From Kofleriaceae bacterium (GTDB lineage: Bacteria > Myxococcota_A > Polyangia > Haliangiales > Haliangiaceae), in assembly GCA_018058095.1 (NCBI GenBank), contig JAGPCO010000003.1, positions 32,199 through 96,198 of the forward strand: a stretch of 64,000 nucleotides of DNA. Reading direction: 5' to 3'. Of this stretch, positions 48,422-58,400 are shown piece by piece. A program made the translations under genes and the position numbers. The notes beneath the pieces are model-generated. The model saw only the letters and a list, made by a program, of their open reading frames with translations. It searched no databases and was not told where the DNA came from. Position 1 is the stretch's first letter. Each line of letters starts with the position of its first letter.

Positions 48422-51400
48422 GCGTCTGGCTCCCGGGCCTCGCCACTCTCGTCGTCCTCGTCTGCGTCGGCCAGGTCGAGCGAGGCCTGGGGCGCGTCGT
48501 CGTCCTCGGTCGAGGCGCCGTCCGCCTTGGCCTTCTTGCGGGCCCGGCGGGTGTGCTCCTTGCTGACCAGCTCTTCAGCCTGCTCGGCGTGGTCGCGCTC
48601 GAAGGCGGCCCGGGCGGCGTCCGAGGCGGCGCGGTCGAGCTCGTCGAGCCTGAAGTCAGGGCCGATCTCGTCCTGCAGCCGCAGCTCCCACTGGTAGGCG
48701 CTGGCTGGGTGGTAACGCCAGAAGCAGCCGTGAGCGACGGCCAGGCTGGGGTCGACCTTGCACTTGGCGTCGACCCGGTCGGGAAAGTAGCGCGCCGCCA
48801 GATGGCTCCAGTCGTAGTCCTTCTTGCCGTCGGCGCAGGCCAGCTCCTTCCACCACTTGCGCGGATCCTTCCACTGTGGCTCGAGCAGCGGCCACAGCGC
48901 CGCGCTGTTGATCATCACGCCGTCGTCGAGGTCGGGCGCGTAGCGGGCGTCGGCCGCGCGGGCCGGGGTCTTGCCGTCGGGTGGCGGCGGGCCACGCTCG
49001 GCGCACTGCTCGACCGCGGCGATGAAGCTCGCCAGCTCCTCGAGCCACGCCCCGACCTGGCCGAAGCGCTTCTCGGCCGCCCGGCTGGCCTTCTTGTCGG
49101 CGCCATCGCGGGCGGCGCGCAGGTCGGTGACCTCGCCCTCGAGCCGCTTGCGGGCCGGGTACAGGTGCTCGGCCAGCAGGTCGTTGAGCGTGCCCGGGCC
49201 CCAGCGGTGGATCGCGACGTAGGCGACGAAGGCCCGCTTCGCCGACGACAGCGGAAAGTAGATGGGCCGGTTCTCGTACATCTTGCGATGGACGTCGGAG
49301 AAGAAGCGGTCCTGCAGGTAACTCCTGAGCGTGCGCTTGTCGTCGATGGCCGCGCCGTGGCTGGCCCAGGCGGCGTGGATCGGCGCGGCCGCCGGGTGCG
49401 CCAGCGAGTCGTCGTCGCTGGCGTCGGACAGGAACAAGATGCCGTGTGGCAGCGCGCCGGCCGGCGCCTCGGTCAGGATGCCCTCGCCGGCCGCGCCGAA
49501 GCGACCGAGCGCGACGCCGACGGCGAAGGAGAGGTGATCGCTCGGCGGTTCGGGGTCGTACTTGGGCGTGTAGGGCGGCAGCGGCGCACCGTCGGGGCGG
49601 TCGACGGCGAGCTGGGCCCAGGCCTGAGCGGCGCGCCAGGGGGAGGGGCCGGGCCTGCGGAATTCTACCGAAGGCTCGCGGTGGGATTCGTGAGAGAGGA
49701 AGGCACGGTCGACTGTGGCAGAGATCTTTCGATGTTCGAGCACTTCGACTAGCGGCACCCGTTCGACATCGCCAACCTCGAACCCGATTCCAGGATTCAG
49801 CGACTGGAGGATACCGACCGCGAATGAAGAATTCATTGCGCAAACCACGAACGACAAGTCGTCGGAGAATACGGAAGACCCCTTGTTGCCAAAAACGCTT
49901 CGAAATCGATGAACACGAGCTCGTGCCTCGCTACCGATCATCGAAAATGCGACCCCGGGCACAAAGTAGTGGGCCGCGCTCTGGATCCGTTTCGTGAAAC
50001 TTCCGTGCTCGTGCTCGTGCTTGGCCTTGAGTTCGAGGCCTTGGGACGTCCACCGGATCACGTCTGTCAGCGGCTCAGCCCAGGCGCGGCCTTTGGCTCC
50101 CTTGATCGTCGGAGCCCAAGTCTCGATGAAGACCGCGAAGGAATCCTCGCACCTCGTCATATGGATGCTCGATGGCGACACCTCCCATGCGAAGCGATTG
50201 AACCGGACATCGTCTCCCGTAATGATGCCCTTGCGCACCGGTGCGTGCTCGCCGATCAGGTTCGAGTTTGCGTACTGGTTCAGGAGAGCGGACGACCACC
50301 AATACAACACAGGCTTCGACTGCACCTGCGCCAGAGTTCTCTGCTCAAACTCAAACCGCCCGACCTGCGCTAGCACCGCGGCGCGCTTGCGTAGCGTCTC
50401 GTTTGGCAACGTCACAGTAGTCTCGTCGAAAGCTCGTAGTGCGATCGATGCGCTCGTTGTCGGCGGTGCTCTTCGCACCACCGACATGCAGACCGTGACG
50501 ACGACCTGCGCCGGCGCGATCGACTCAAACGCACCAGACGATAGGTCACCGAGCATCCGCAGGTCGTACGTCGCCAGCAGCCACTCGCGCAGCGCGCTGA
50601 ACTGCTTGATGAACATCCAGCTGCGCATGGTCAGCAGCGCGGATACGCCACCGGGGCGCGCGAGCTGCAGCCCACGCTCGAGGAACGCCGCGTACAGGTC
50701 GGCCTTACCGCGCGGGTACATCTTCTCGACATAGGCCTTGTCGGCCATCTTGCTGGTGCCCTGGTACGGCGGGTTGCCGATGACGAGGTCGTACTGGCCC
50801 TCGCGCACCAGGCGCACGAAGCGCACGCCGGCCGCGAGCTGCTCGCCGCGCAGGCGCAGGCCGAGGTCGGCGCCGCCGGAGTGCCGGGCCAGGAACCCCT
50901 CGAGTCGCTCGAGCAGCGCGGCCCGGGCGTGTTCGGCGGTGATCGCCTTGCGCCGGCGTGGGCCAAAGCCGGTGAACAGCTCGCCCTGGTCGGGCACGCC
51001 CTTCGACAGCGGCGCGCGGTACTGCTCGATCGCCTGGTCGATGGCGCGATCGACCCGCAGCAGCGTGCCGAGGTGGTCGGCGCCGGCCAGGCCGGCCACG
51101 ATCTGCGCCGTCAGCTCGGGCGGGATGCCGGTCTCGGCCTGCACCGCGGCGTACAGCTCGCGCAGCGCCGGATCCCGTGGGTCCAGGCTGGCCAGGCTGA
51201 GCGCCGGTGCCACCAGGTTCACCACCCGCGGCTCGGCCCGGTCGGCCGGATCGGGGCACAGCTGGCGCGCCTTGAGCATGAGCGTCGCCGCCGCGATCTG
51301 CACCGCCCTGGGGTCGATGTCGAGGCCGTGCAGGTTGTGCTCTAGGATCGACTCGACGATCTCGCGGGCCGACCAGTGCTGGCCGCGGTGCCGGGCCTCC

Positions 51401-52479
51401 TCCTGGTACAGGTGGAACAGCAACTCGAAGGTGATCACCAGGAAGTGGCCCGAGCCACAGGCCGGGTCGAGCACCTTGAGCTCGCGCACGCTGGCCGGCG
51501 CCGCGGCCACCGCGTCGTCGGGCAGCGGCTGCGGCACCCAGTACTTCCAGCGGTCCTCCAGTCCCGGGTCGACCGGCATCAGCGCGTCGGCCGCGACCTC
51601 GCCGGCCTCGCGCCGGGCCCGCCACGCCACCCGGCGCGCCTCGAGCTGGTCGAGCACCCCGAGGCGCTCGGCATCGGCTACCCAGCCGTGGCGCTTGCAC
51701 ATGGCCAGCCAGAGCTGGCCGAGCGTGTTGTGCAGCATCCACTCGACCATGTAACGCTCGGTGAACATCTGCGTCTTCGACGCGATCTCGTGGTTCTCGA
51801 GCTTCTTGCTGGCCGCCAGCTTGGCGTCGAGCGCCTCGCGCTCCGGGTCGTTCCAGTACTGGTAGATCCACCCGAGCGTGGTGTCGTCGGTCCACACCGA
51901 CGCCAGCTCGTCGTCGTCGAGGGCGTCGACCACCGCACGAAGGGTCGCCGCTGGCACCGGCACCAGCGCCGTCATCCGCACCGGGCCGTACAACCCGGGC
52001 AGGTCGTGCGCCAGTTCGCCCCACATCAGGTCGAGCAGCGCGGCGTACCCTTCCGTCTCATCGGCTCGCACCAGCTCCGGCGCCGCCTCGCGAAAGTCCT
52101 TGTAGCCGCGGCTGTCCCACCCGCCCGTGACCACCCTGGGTGCGCTCAGCCCGCTGGCCTCGAGCAGCCGCAGGTACACCACCCGCACCAGCAGCGTCGC
52201 CGCGGCGTCCTTGACCACCTCACCGAGCAACCGTTGCGCCGCTCCGGCTCGTGCCTTGGCCGGAAGCGCCCGCACCTGCTCGTCGATCCAGCCCTCGAGC
52301 CGGGCCCGCCGGGCCCGTGCGGCCTCGCCAAGCTGCGCCTTGCGGGCGTCCGCCACCGACAGCCGGTAGGCCCGCTCGGTCGCATCGCCCAGCTCGGTGA
52401 TGAGTCGGGACCGCAGGCCGCGGATGGCCCGGGCCAGCGCCCGCTTGCCGTCGGACGTCATGGTCGTGGTCGTGGTCAT
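48418..52479 (-). CDS. pglX: PglX: BREX adenine-specific DNA methyltransferase
   Basis: Protein of 1353 residues. N-terminal helical region; SAM motif I VLDPACGSGHFLVITFE near residue 335; catalytic motif IV VIGNPPYQGTSKM near 570; then a methyltransferase tail, a target-recognition region (about 640-930) and a C-terminal coiled/acidic part. It should methylate host adenines in one strand of an asymmetric site, marking self DNA for the BREX system. The start is at ATG 52479 in a TCGTGG repeat; it overlaps the previous stop. The target-recognition stretch has clearly lower GC than the rest of the gene. Confidence 0.93.
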   Translation of the reverse strand: MTTTTTMTSDGKRALARAIRGLRSRLITELGDATERAYRLSVADARKAQLGEAARARRARLEGWIDEQVRALPAKARAGAAQRLLGEVVKDAAATLLVRVVYLRLLEASGLSAPRVVTGGWDSRGYKDFREAAPELVRADETEGYAALLDLMWGELAHDLPGLYGPVRMTALVPVPAATLRAVVDALDDDELASVWTDDTTLGWIYQYWNDPEREALDAKLAASKKLENHEIASKTQMFTERYMVEWMLHNTLGQLWLAMCKRHGWVADAERLGVLDQLEARRVAWRARREAGEVAADALMPVDPGLEDRWKYWVPQPLPDDAVAAAPASVRELKVLDPACGSGHFLVITFELLFHLYQEEARHRGQHWSAREIVESILEHNLHGLDIDPRAVQIAAATLMLKARQLCPDPADRAEPRVVNLVAPALSLASLDPRDPALRELYAAVQAETGIPPELTAQIVAGLAGADHLGTLLRVDRAIDQAIEQYRAPLSKGVPDQGELFTGFGPRRRKAITAEHARAALLERLEGFLARHSGGADLGLRLRGEQLAAGVRFVRLVREGQYDLVIGNPPYQGTSKMADKAYVEKMYPRGKADLYAAFLERGLQLARPGGVSALLTMRSWMFIKQFSALREWLLATYDLRMLGDLSSGAFESIAPAQVVVTVCMSVVRRAPPTTSASIALRAFDETTVTLPNETLRKRAAVLAQVGRFEFEQRTLAQVQSKPVLYWWSSALLNQYANSNLIGEHAPVRKGIITGDDVRFNRFAWEVSPSSIHMTRCEDSFAVFIETWAPTIKGAKGRAWAEPLTDVIRWTSQGLELKAKHEHEHGSFTKRIQSAAHYFVPGVAFSMIGSEARARVHRFRSVFGNKGSSVFSDDLSFVVCAMNSSFAVGILQSLNPGIGFEVGDVERVPLVEVLEHRKISATVDRAFLSHESHREPSVEFRRPGPSPWRAAQAWAQLAVDRPDGAPLPPYTPKYDPEPPSDHLSFAVGVALGRFGAAGEGILTEAPAGALPHGILFLSDASDDDSLAHPAAAPIHAAWASHGAAIDDKRTLRSYLQDRFFSDVHRKMYENRPIYFPLSSAKRAFVAYVAIHRWGPGTLNDLLAEHLYPARKRLEGEVTDLRAARDGADKKASRAAEKRFGQVGAWLEELASFIAAVEQCAERGPPPPDGKTPARAADARYAPDLDDGVMINSAALWPLLEPQWKDPRKWWKELACADGKKDYDWSHLAARYFPDRVDAKCKVDPSLAVAHGCFWRYHPASAYQWELRLQDEIGPDFRLDELDRAASDAARAAFERDHAEQAEELVSKEHTRRARKKAKADGASTEDDDAPQASLDLADADEDDESGEAREPDA

Positions 52480-55400
52480 GAGGGTCCCACCTTCCGGTAG
52501 ACCTTGCTGCCGCCGACGTCGGTCACTTCAACGCCGAACGGTAGCCCAGGGCGCATCCCATCGAGCTCGGCGGCGAACCTGCGGGCCCGACGTGGGCCGC
52601 CGACGATGCTGTTGAGATCGCCCTCGCCGAGCTCACCGTGGCGCTCGAGATGCAGGAGCGCCGCGCGGAACAGGTCATCGGGGATGGCGAGGGCCCAGGC
52701 CGGCTGGGACGGGACCGCGGCTGGCCGCGCTGCCGCGGTGGGCCCGCTATCGGCCGGCGCAGAGGCCGGAAACAGCGGGTTGCCGCCGGCAGCGTGAGTC
52801 CGTTGCGCTGGCAACGGGGTGGCGCTGAGTTCCGTCGTGGCGCCGACCGGGGTGGCCAGCGCGGCCCGATGGCGCTGGTAGACCTCGCCGTTGACGGCGC
52901 CGCGGCACCCTGGCACCAGGACCTCGAGCTCCTCGAGGAGCTCGGTCCGGCGGTGTCGCCAGGACGCGGCGCTGATGGAGAGCAGCCGCCACCCGCGCTG
53001 GGTCAGCACCCCAGGCCGGTGGACGTGGAGCTCGAACGGGTCGCTGGGGCCAGAGCCATCGTGCAGGAGCAGCGCGAGCGCGTAGCGGGAGGGGTCGGCC
53101 GGATCGAGCACGGCGAGCGGGATCCGGAAGCCGGAGGCGCCGACGTCGGGCTCGTACGGGATACCGGCGGCCTCGAGCGCCAGGGCCACCTGGGTCTGCA
53201 GCGGCACGAACCCGTCGATGGGCATGCGCGGCCGTGTCCCTGCGCTGGTGGTGGCGGGGCTGGTGCCACGGACCAGGTCGAGTACCCGCGCGGCCTCGAG
53301 GCGCCGACCGTGGTGGAGGAGGTGGGCGAACTCGAGGAAGTGCTTGAACAGCCTCGGGCCCTGGTGCCGGGACGTGGCGACGGTGAGCTGGGACGGATCG
53401 AACGAGGCGACCACGTAGCAGGCCGCCTTGGCGCGAGAGATGGCGACGTTGAGGCGACGCTCGCCACCGCGCTGGCCGAGCGGCCCGAAGCGCGCCGGGA
53501 CGTAGGTATCCTGGGTGGCGACGCCGCCCCGATAGCGCACCTGGGGCGCGTGGCCGAGGGAGAACACGATGACGTCGCGCTCGTCACCCTGGACCTGCTC
53601 GAGGTTCTTCACGAACGGGCGCTCGTCGAGGGCGCCGGCGGCGGCTTCGGTCCAGCGCTGACGGAACTCGGCGCTGGTGTCGCAGCGCGCCTCGATGGCG
53701 TCGAGCACGGCCTTGCGCTGCTTGAGGTTGAAGGTGACCACGCCGATGGTCGGCTGAGGCGTCCGCCCGAGCAGGTCGTCGACCACGTCGACCACGCGCC
53801 GGGCCTCCGGCAGGTTCTCACCGGCGTGGTAGGCGCCGTCCCGAACCGACACCCAGTGCAGTGCGCTGGGCGCGGCGGCGCCCGCCGTCGACGGGATGGT
53901 GAGCAGCTCGCCCTCGTACATGGCGTGGTTGGAGAACGCGATGAGCGCCTCGTCGCGGCAGCGATAGTGCCAGGCCAGGCCGGCGCGCGCGACCCGGGGC
54001 CGGGCCAGTGACAGCAGCGACTCGGCGGTTAGCAGATCGCGAAGCGCATCGTGGCGCTCGTCGGCCTCGACCGTGCCGGCCAGCGCGTCGTCATCCTCGT
54101 TGCCTCCCAGCGAGAAGTACGACGACGGCGGCATCTGCTTCTCGTCCCCGGCGATGACCACACGCCGGGCCCGCAGCAGCACCGGCAGGCCCGCCTCTAC
54201 CGTGCACTGCGACGCCTCATCGAAGACGACGAGGTCGAACAGCGGCAGGCGCGGGAACAGGATGGCCATGGTTTCGGGTGATAGGAGCCAGACCGGAGCG
54301 ACGTCGAGCAGGCCGGCCGGCGCGAACCGGCGAACGAACGTCCGCAGCGGCATCAGCATGCGCTGCTTGCGCGCTTCCTTGAGCAGCTCCTCACGCGCCT
54401 TCTGCGCCGGCGTCCGGCGCGCGTGTTTGGCAGCGGCTGGCATGGTCAGCAGCTCGGCGTCATCGAGGCGTGCCAGGGTGCGTTCGATCTCCAGCTCGCG
54501 GCGTTCGACCTCCAGCTCGCCGAAGCGAGCGGCCTGCCGGGCCACGTCACGGTCATCGGCACCACGGCCGAGCGCCGCCAGCCCCGGGTGCTCGCGCTCG
54601 AGCCGCGCCAGCCAGGCCGACGCCCACGCGCTCGCCACGCCGGCGCGCCAGGTCGACGCCGACCCGCCGGACCAGGTGGTTGCGGCGGTGTCGAACAGGC
54701 GGGGCGCGGCAGGCAAGATCGCGCAGGCGCGGGCTACCAGCGCGTCGACCTCGGCCAGCCGCTCGCCATCGCGTCGCCACGCCACCAGCAGCTCCTCGAG
54801 CACGGCGGCGGCCGGCAGCTCAGGGAGCGCGGGAAACCAGGCGCCCAGCGGATGGACGGCGGCGCGCAGCGTATCGCGCGCGGTGAGCACGGCGAGGCGC
54901 TGGTCGACAGTGAGGTCCCACGCGGCGAGGCTGGTTGCCGTCGGCGTGCCGTCAGGCAACCACGCACCGGCCCTGAGTAGCGCGGACCTCGCGGTGCCCA
55001 GCTCGCGCAGGTTGTCGGCCATGGAAGCCACTCGTTCGATCGTCGCCGGCAACTGCGGCGCCGTCGTGGGCAACACGTGGGCCAGACCGAGCCGCGTGAA
55101 GACCGCGCCGATGACGCGCCAGGCCCTGCTGGCGCTGAGCCGGTCGCGGACCTCGGCGAGGAGCGCCGGCGTCAGGGCGTCGCCAGCGCGCTCCGGCCAG
55201 AGCCGCGCCAGCTCGGCGCGAAACGTGCCGCGGGCCTTCCACCAGCCGAGGAGGAAGACCCTGTACCAGCTGCTACCCAGGCGGGTCAGCACGGCCAGCG
55301 ACGAGATCAGCGTCGGGCTGGGCTCGAGCGCGACCGGGTGCTCGAGGTGGAGCAGGGCGGTGCTGGCCTCGCGCCAGGCCTGCTGCGCCTGCGCGGTCTC

Positions 55401-58400
55401 GGCGAGTCGTTCGGGCTCGGCTGCGGCCAGGCTGGCGATGGCACCAAACATCGCCCGGTCGCGGTCGTCGCGCCTGGTGTCGCGGCTGGCGACCGCGGTG
55501 GACAGCGCGCCCCGGGCGTCGTCGATCTGGCTGACGTCCACACCCGGTGGTGCCGCGTCGCGGAGGGCCGCAAAGTCCCGCGCTGCGTGGGCCGCACGTG
55601 CGATCGCCGCCTCGAGCTCGCGAACGATCAGGGGGCCGGCGCCGGCCAGGGAGCGCCGCGGCGACGCGCCAGCCGGGGCGCGCCAGCGCGAGGACGGCGC
55701 CCACAGAGCGACGAGCGGGTGCAGCGCCGTCGTCACCTCGAGCAAGGTGCGCAGGTCCGCCTGCCGCAGCGTCTCGAGCCTGGCGCCGGTCCCCGTCGGC
55801 GGAGCGGCGTGCTGCGACACGAACGCGAGCAGCTCGCCGATCGTCAGGTCGAGCCCCGGCGGGGTGGTGGACAGGAGCTCGGCACGTTGCCCCAGGGCCC
55901 GGCCGAGCGCGGCGTGTTCGGCCCGGACCGCCGCCGCTTCGTCAGGCAGGAATGGGACGCGCCCGCTGGCCTCGAGCCGCCCGGCGATGTGGGCGTACAG
56001 CGCCTTGCGATCTTCGTGCACGTCGTGCACCACCGCCAGTGCCTTCCCCAGGCCGGTGGCGGTCATGCGCTGCCGCACCACGTCGAGCGCGGCCCGCTTT
56101 TCGCAGACGACCGCGACCCGCTCGCCCCGGCGCAAGGCCTCGGCCACGAGGTTGACGATGACCTGGCTTTTCCCGGTTCCGGGCGGGCCATCGACGACGG
56201 TGGCGCCGTGCCGACGCGCCTCGCAGATGACCGAGCGCTGCGAGGGATCGGCGACGATCACCGGGCTCCAGTCGTCGCTGACGCCCGCAGCGGGCGGCGC
56301 GACAGGTGCGAGTTCCCCCGGCAACAGCGTGGCCGCCGCGGCGAGCAACGCGCCGACATCAGCATCGGGCTTGCTCAGGTCGAGCAGGAGGCCATCATAG
56401 TCTTGCAGGAGGTCGGAGCTCGACTGCGGGAATAGCCCGAGCACGGCGATCTCCTCGATGGCGAGCCGTTCGGTCATCGCCGTCTCGTCGAGTTCGCTGC
56501 AGGCCTGGAGCTGGCCAGAGCCGTCGCTGGTGGCGAGGCCAACCTCGCCGAGTCGCCGACGTACCGCATCGGGGCCGCCGTCAGGGGCGCCGGCAAGCGC
56601 CTCCAGTTCGTCGGACAGCTCATCGGAGAACGCGAACCCGCGCTTGTTGAAGACCAGGCGGATGAGCGACTGGTTGGCAATGGGCAGCTCGTCGCGCCGC
56701 GGCTCGAGACGAAAGCCGTGGGCCCCGGCTCCATCCCGGGCCAGCTCGACCGGGTAGAGCACGAGGGGCGCGCGAACGAGGTAGCCGGCGACGACGCCGG
56801 TCACGAATGGGTAGCCGACGTACAGGTCGTGGGCCCCGGTCTCCTCGGCGCACGCCGCATCCTCGCGCGCGAGCGCGAGCAGCTCGCTCGCGACCGTGGC
56901 GGCCGGCCCGTGTTTGCCGGCGTCGGCGGCCTCGACGACACGCACTGCTTTGCGGGCGCGGACCTGCTCGAGCACCCGCTCGCCCTGGCCGACCGCGACC
57001 TTCTCGAGGGCCATCAGGTCGAAGGCGCGGCCGCGGCGCAGGCTGCGCAGGCGCACCGACGGACTGCGGCCATCCCCAGATACGAGCTGCTCGCGCAGGC
57101 GACGGAGGGCCGCGATCAGGGCCGTGCGTGACGCGGGCACGGCCGCGACGCTGACCCGGGCCGGTTCGGGCAGCGGCGGGGTGAGCACCACACGCTGGTC
57201 GAGCCCGACCTCGGTCAGCGCGGGCGCGGTGGAGATGCGGGCCCGGGCGAAGGCGTCGGCCAGCCTGGCAAGCAGCGGTGGGCTGCTCTTGTCGGCCCCC
57301 AGCAGGCGCAGCAGGCGTCGCAGCGTGATGACGCTCTCGCCGCGCCGGAGGACGCCCGACAGGAAGGTCTGGAACGCGTCGTCCACGTGCTGGCGACGTG
57401 GCGGCAGCGGAAGCTCGGGCTCCGGGCGCGGGTCGAGCTCGAGCGGAACACCCCGGCTGCGGAAGATCGCCAGCAGGCTGCGATCGAAGAAGTCGTGCAC
57501 CCCGAGCGCCGCTCCGATCGCTCGGATCGCCCGGACCTCGTCGGCATGAACGGCGCGATCGGCCAGCATGACGTCGACCAGCAGGCGCAGCACGTGAGTT
57601 GCAAGGTCAGTCGCGGCGGCGCGCAGCACGACCGCGGTGTCACCGAAGCGTTCGAGCGCGAGGTCGAGGTCGAGGTAGGTGCGCCAGTCCGGGATGACGT
57701 TGGCGAACCAGCGCTCGATGACGTCACGTTCGTCGTCGGAGAGCGCACCGTCCGCGTGGCCCACGATCACCGCCGCGGCGAGGGCGCACTCGGCCAGCTC
57801 ACCTGGGACCTCGCCAAGCTGGCGCTGGTCAAGCACCACCGCAGGGTGGCAGCTGAAGTACCGGGCGATGAAGTCGTCGACGTCGGCGAGGTCCCGGATC
57901 CCCGGCCCCTTGCCGGTCAGAGCCTGATAGGTCCTGGTCTCGCTGAACAGCCAGGCTGCATAGGCGCGCAGGCCGTGCGCCGGGTGGGTCCCTCCATACG
58001 CCCTCGCCCCGTGCTCGAGCTCGTACTCGACCAGCTCCCGGCATTGCGCCAGGTAGGCCTGGGTGTCCATCGTCAGCGCCCCCGCGCCGAGGCCCGAGAT
58101 GGTGATCATCTCCAGGCGCAAGGCCGCCTCGAGATCCTGGCAGGCCAGCAGGCCAACACGGTCTGCCGTGAGCTCGCACATCATGCTGTAGCGGGATGTC
58201 GCCAGGGTGAGTTCGGGGTCGTCGAGATCGGCGCCGTGTGTCGCGTGCTTCATCACCAGCGCGTCACGCGACGCGCTCGTCGGGCCATGCGCCAGGTAGT
58301 GGCCTAGCTCATGCCCAACCAGCGCGAGCAACGCGCCGGGGTCGAGCTGCGGCAGCACGGCTCCGTGGATCTCGAGCAAGATCGGCTCGACGACGAAGTG

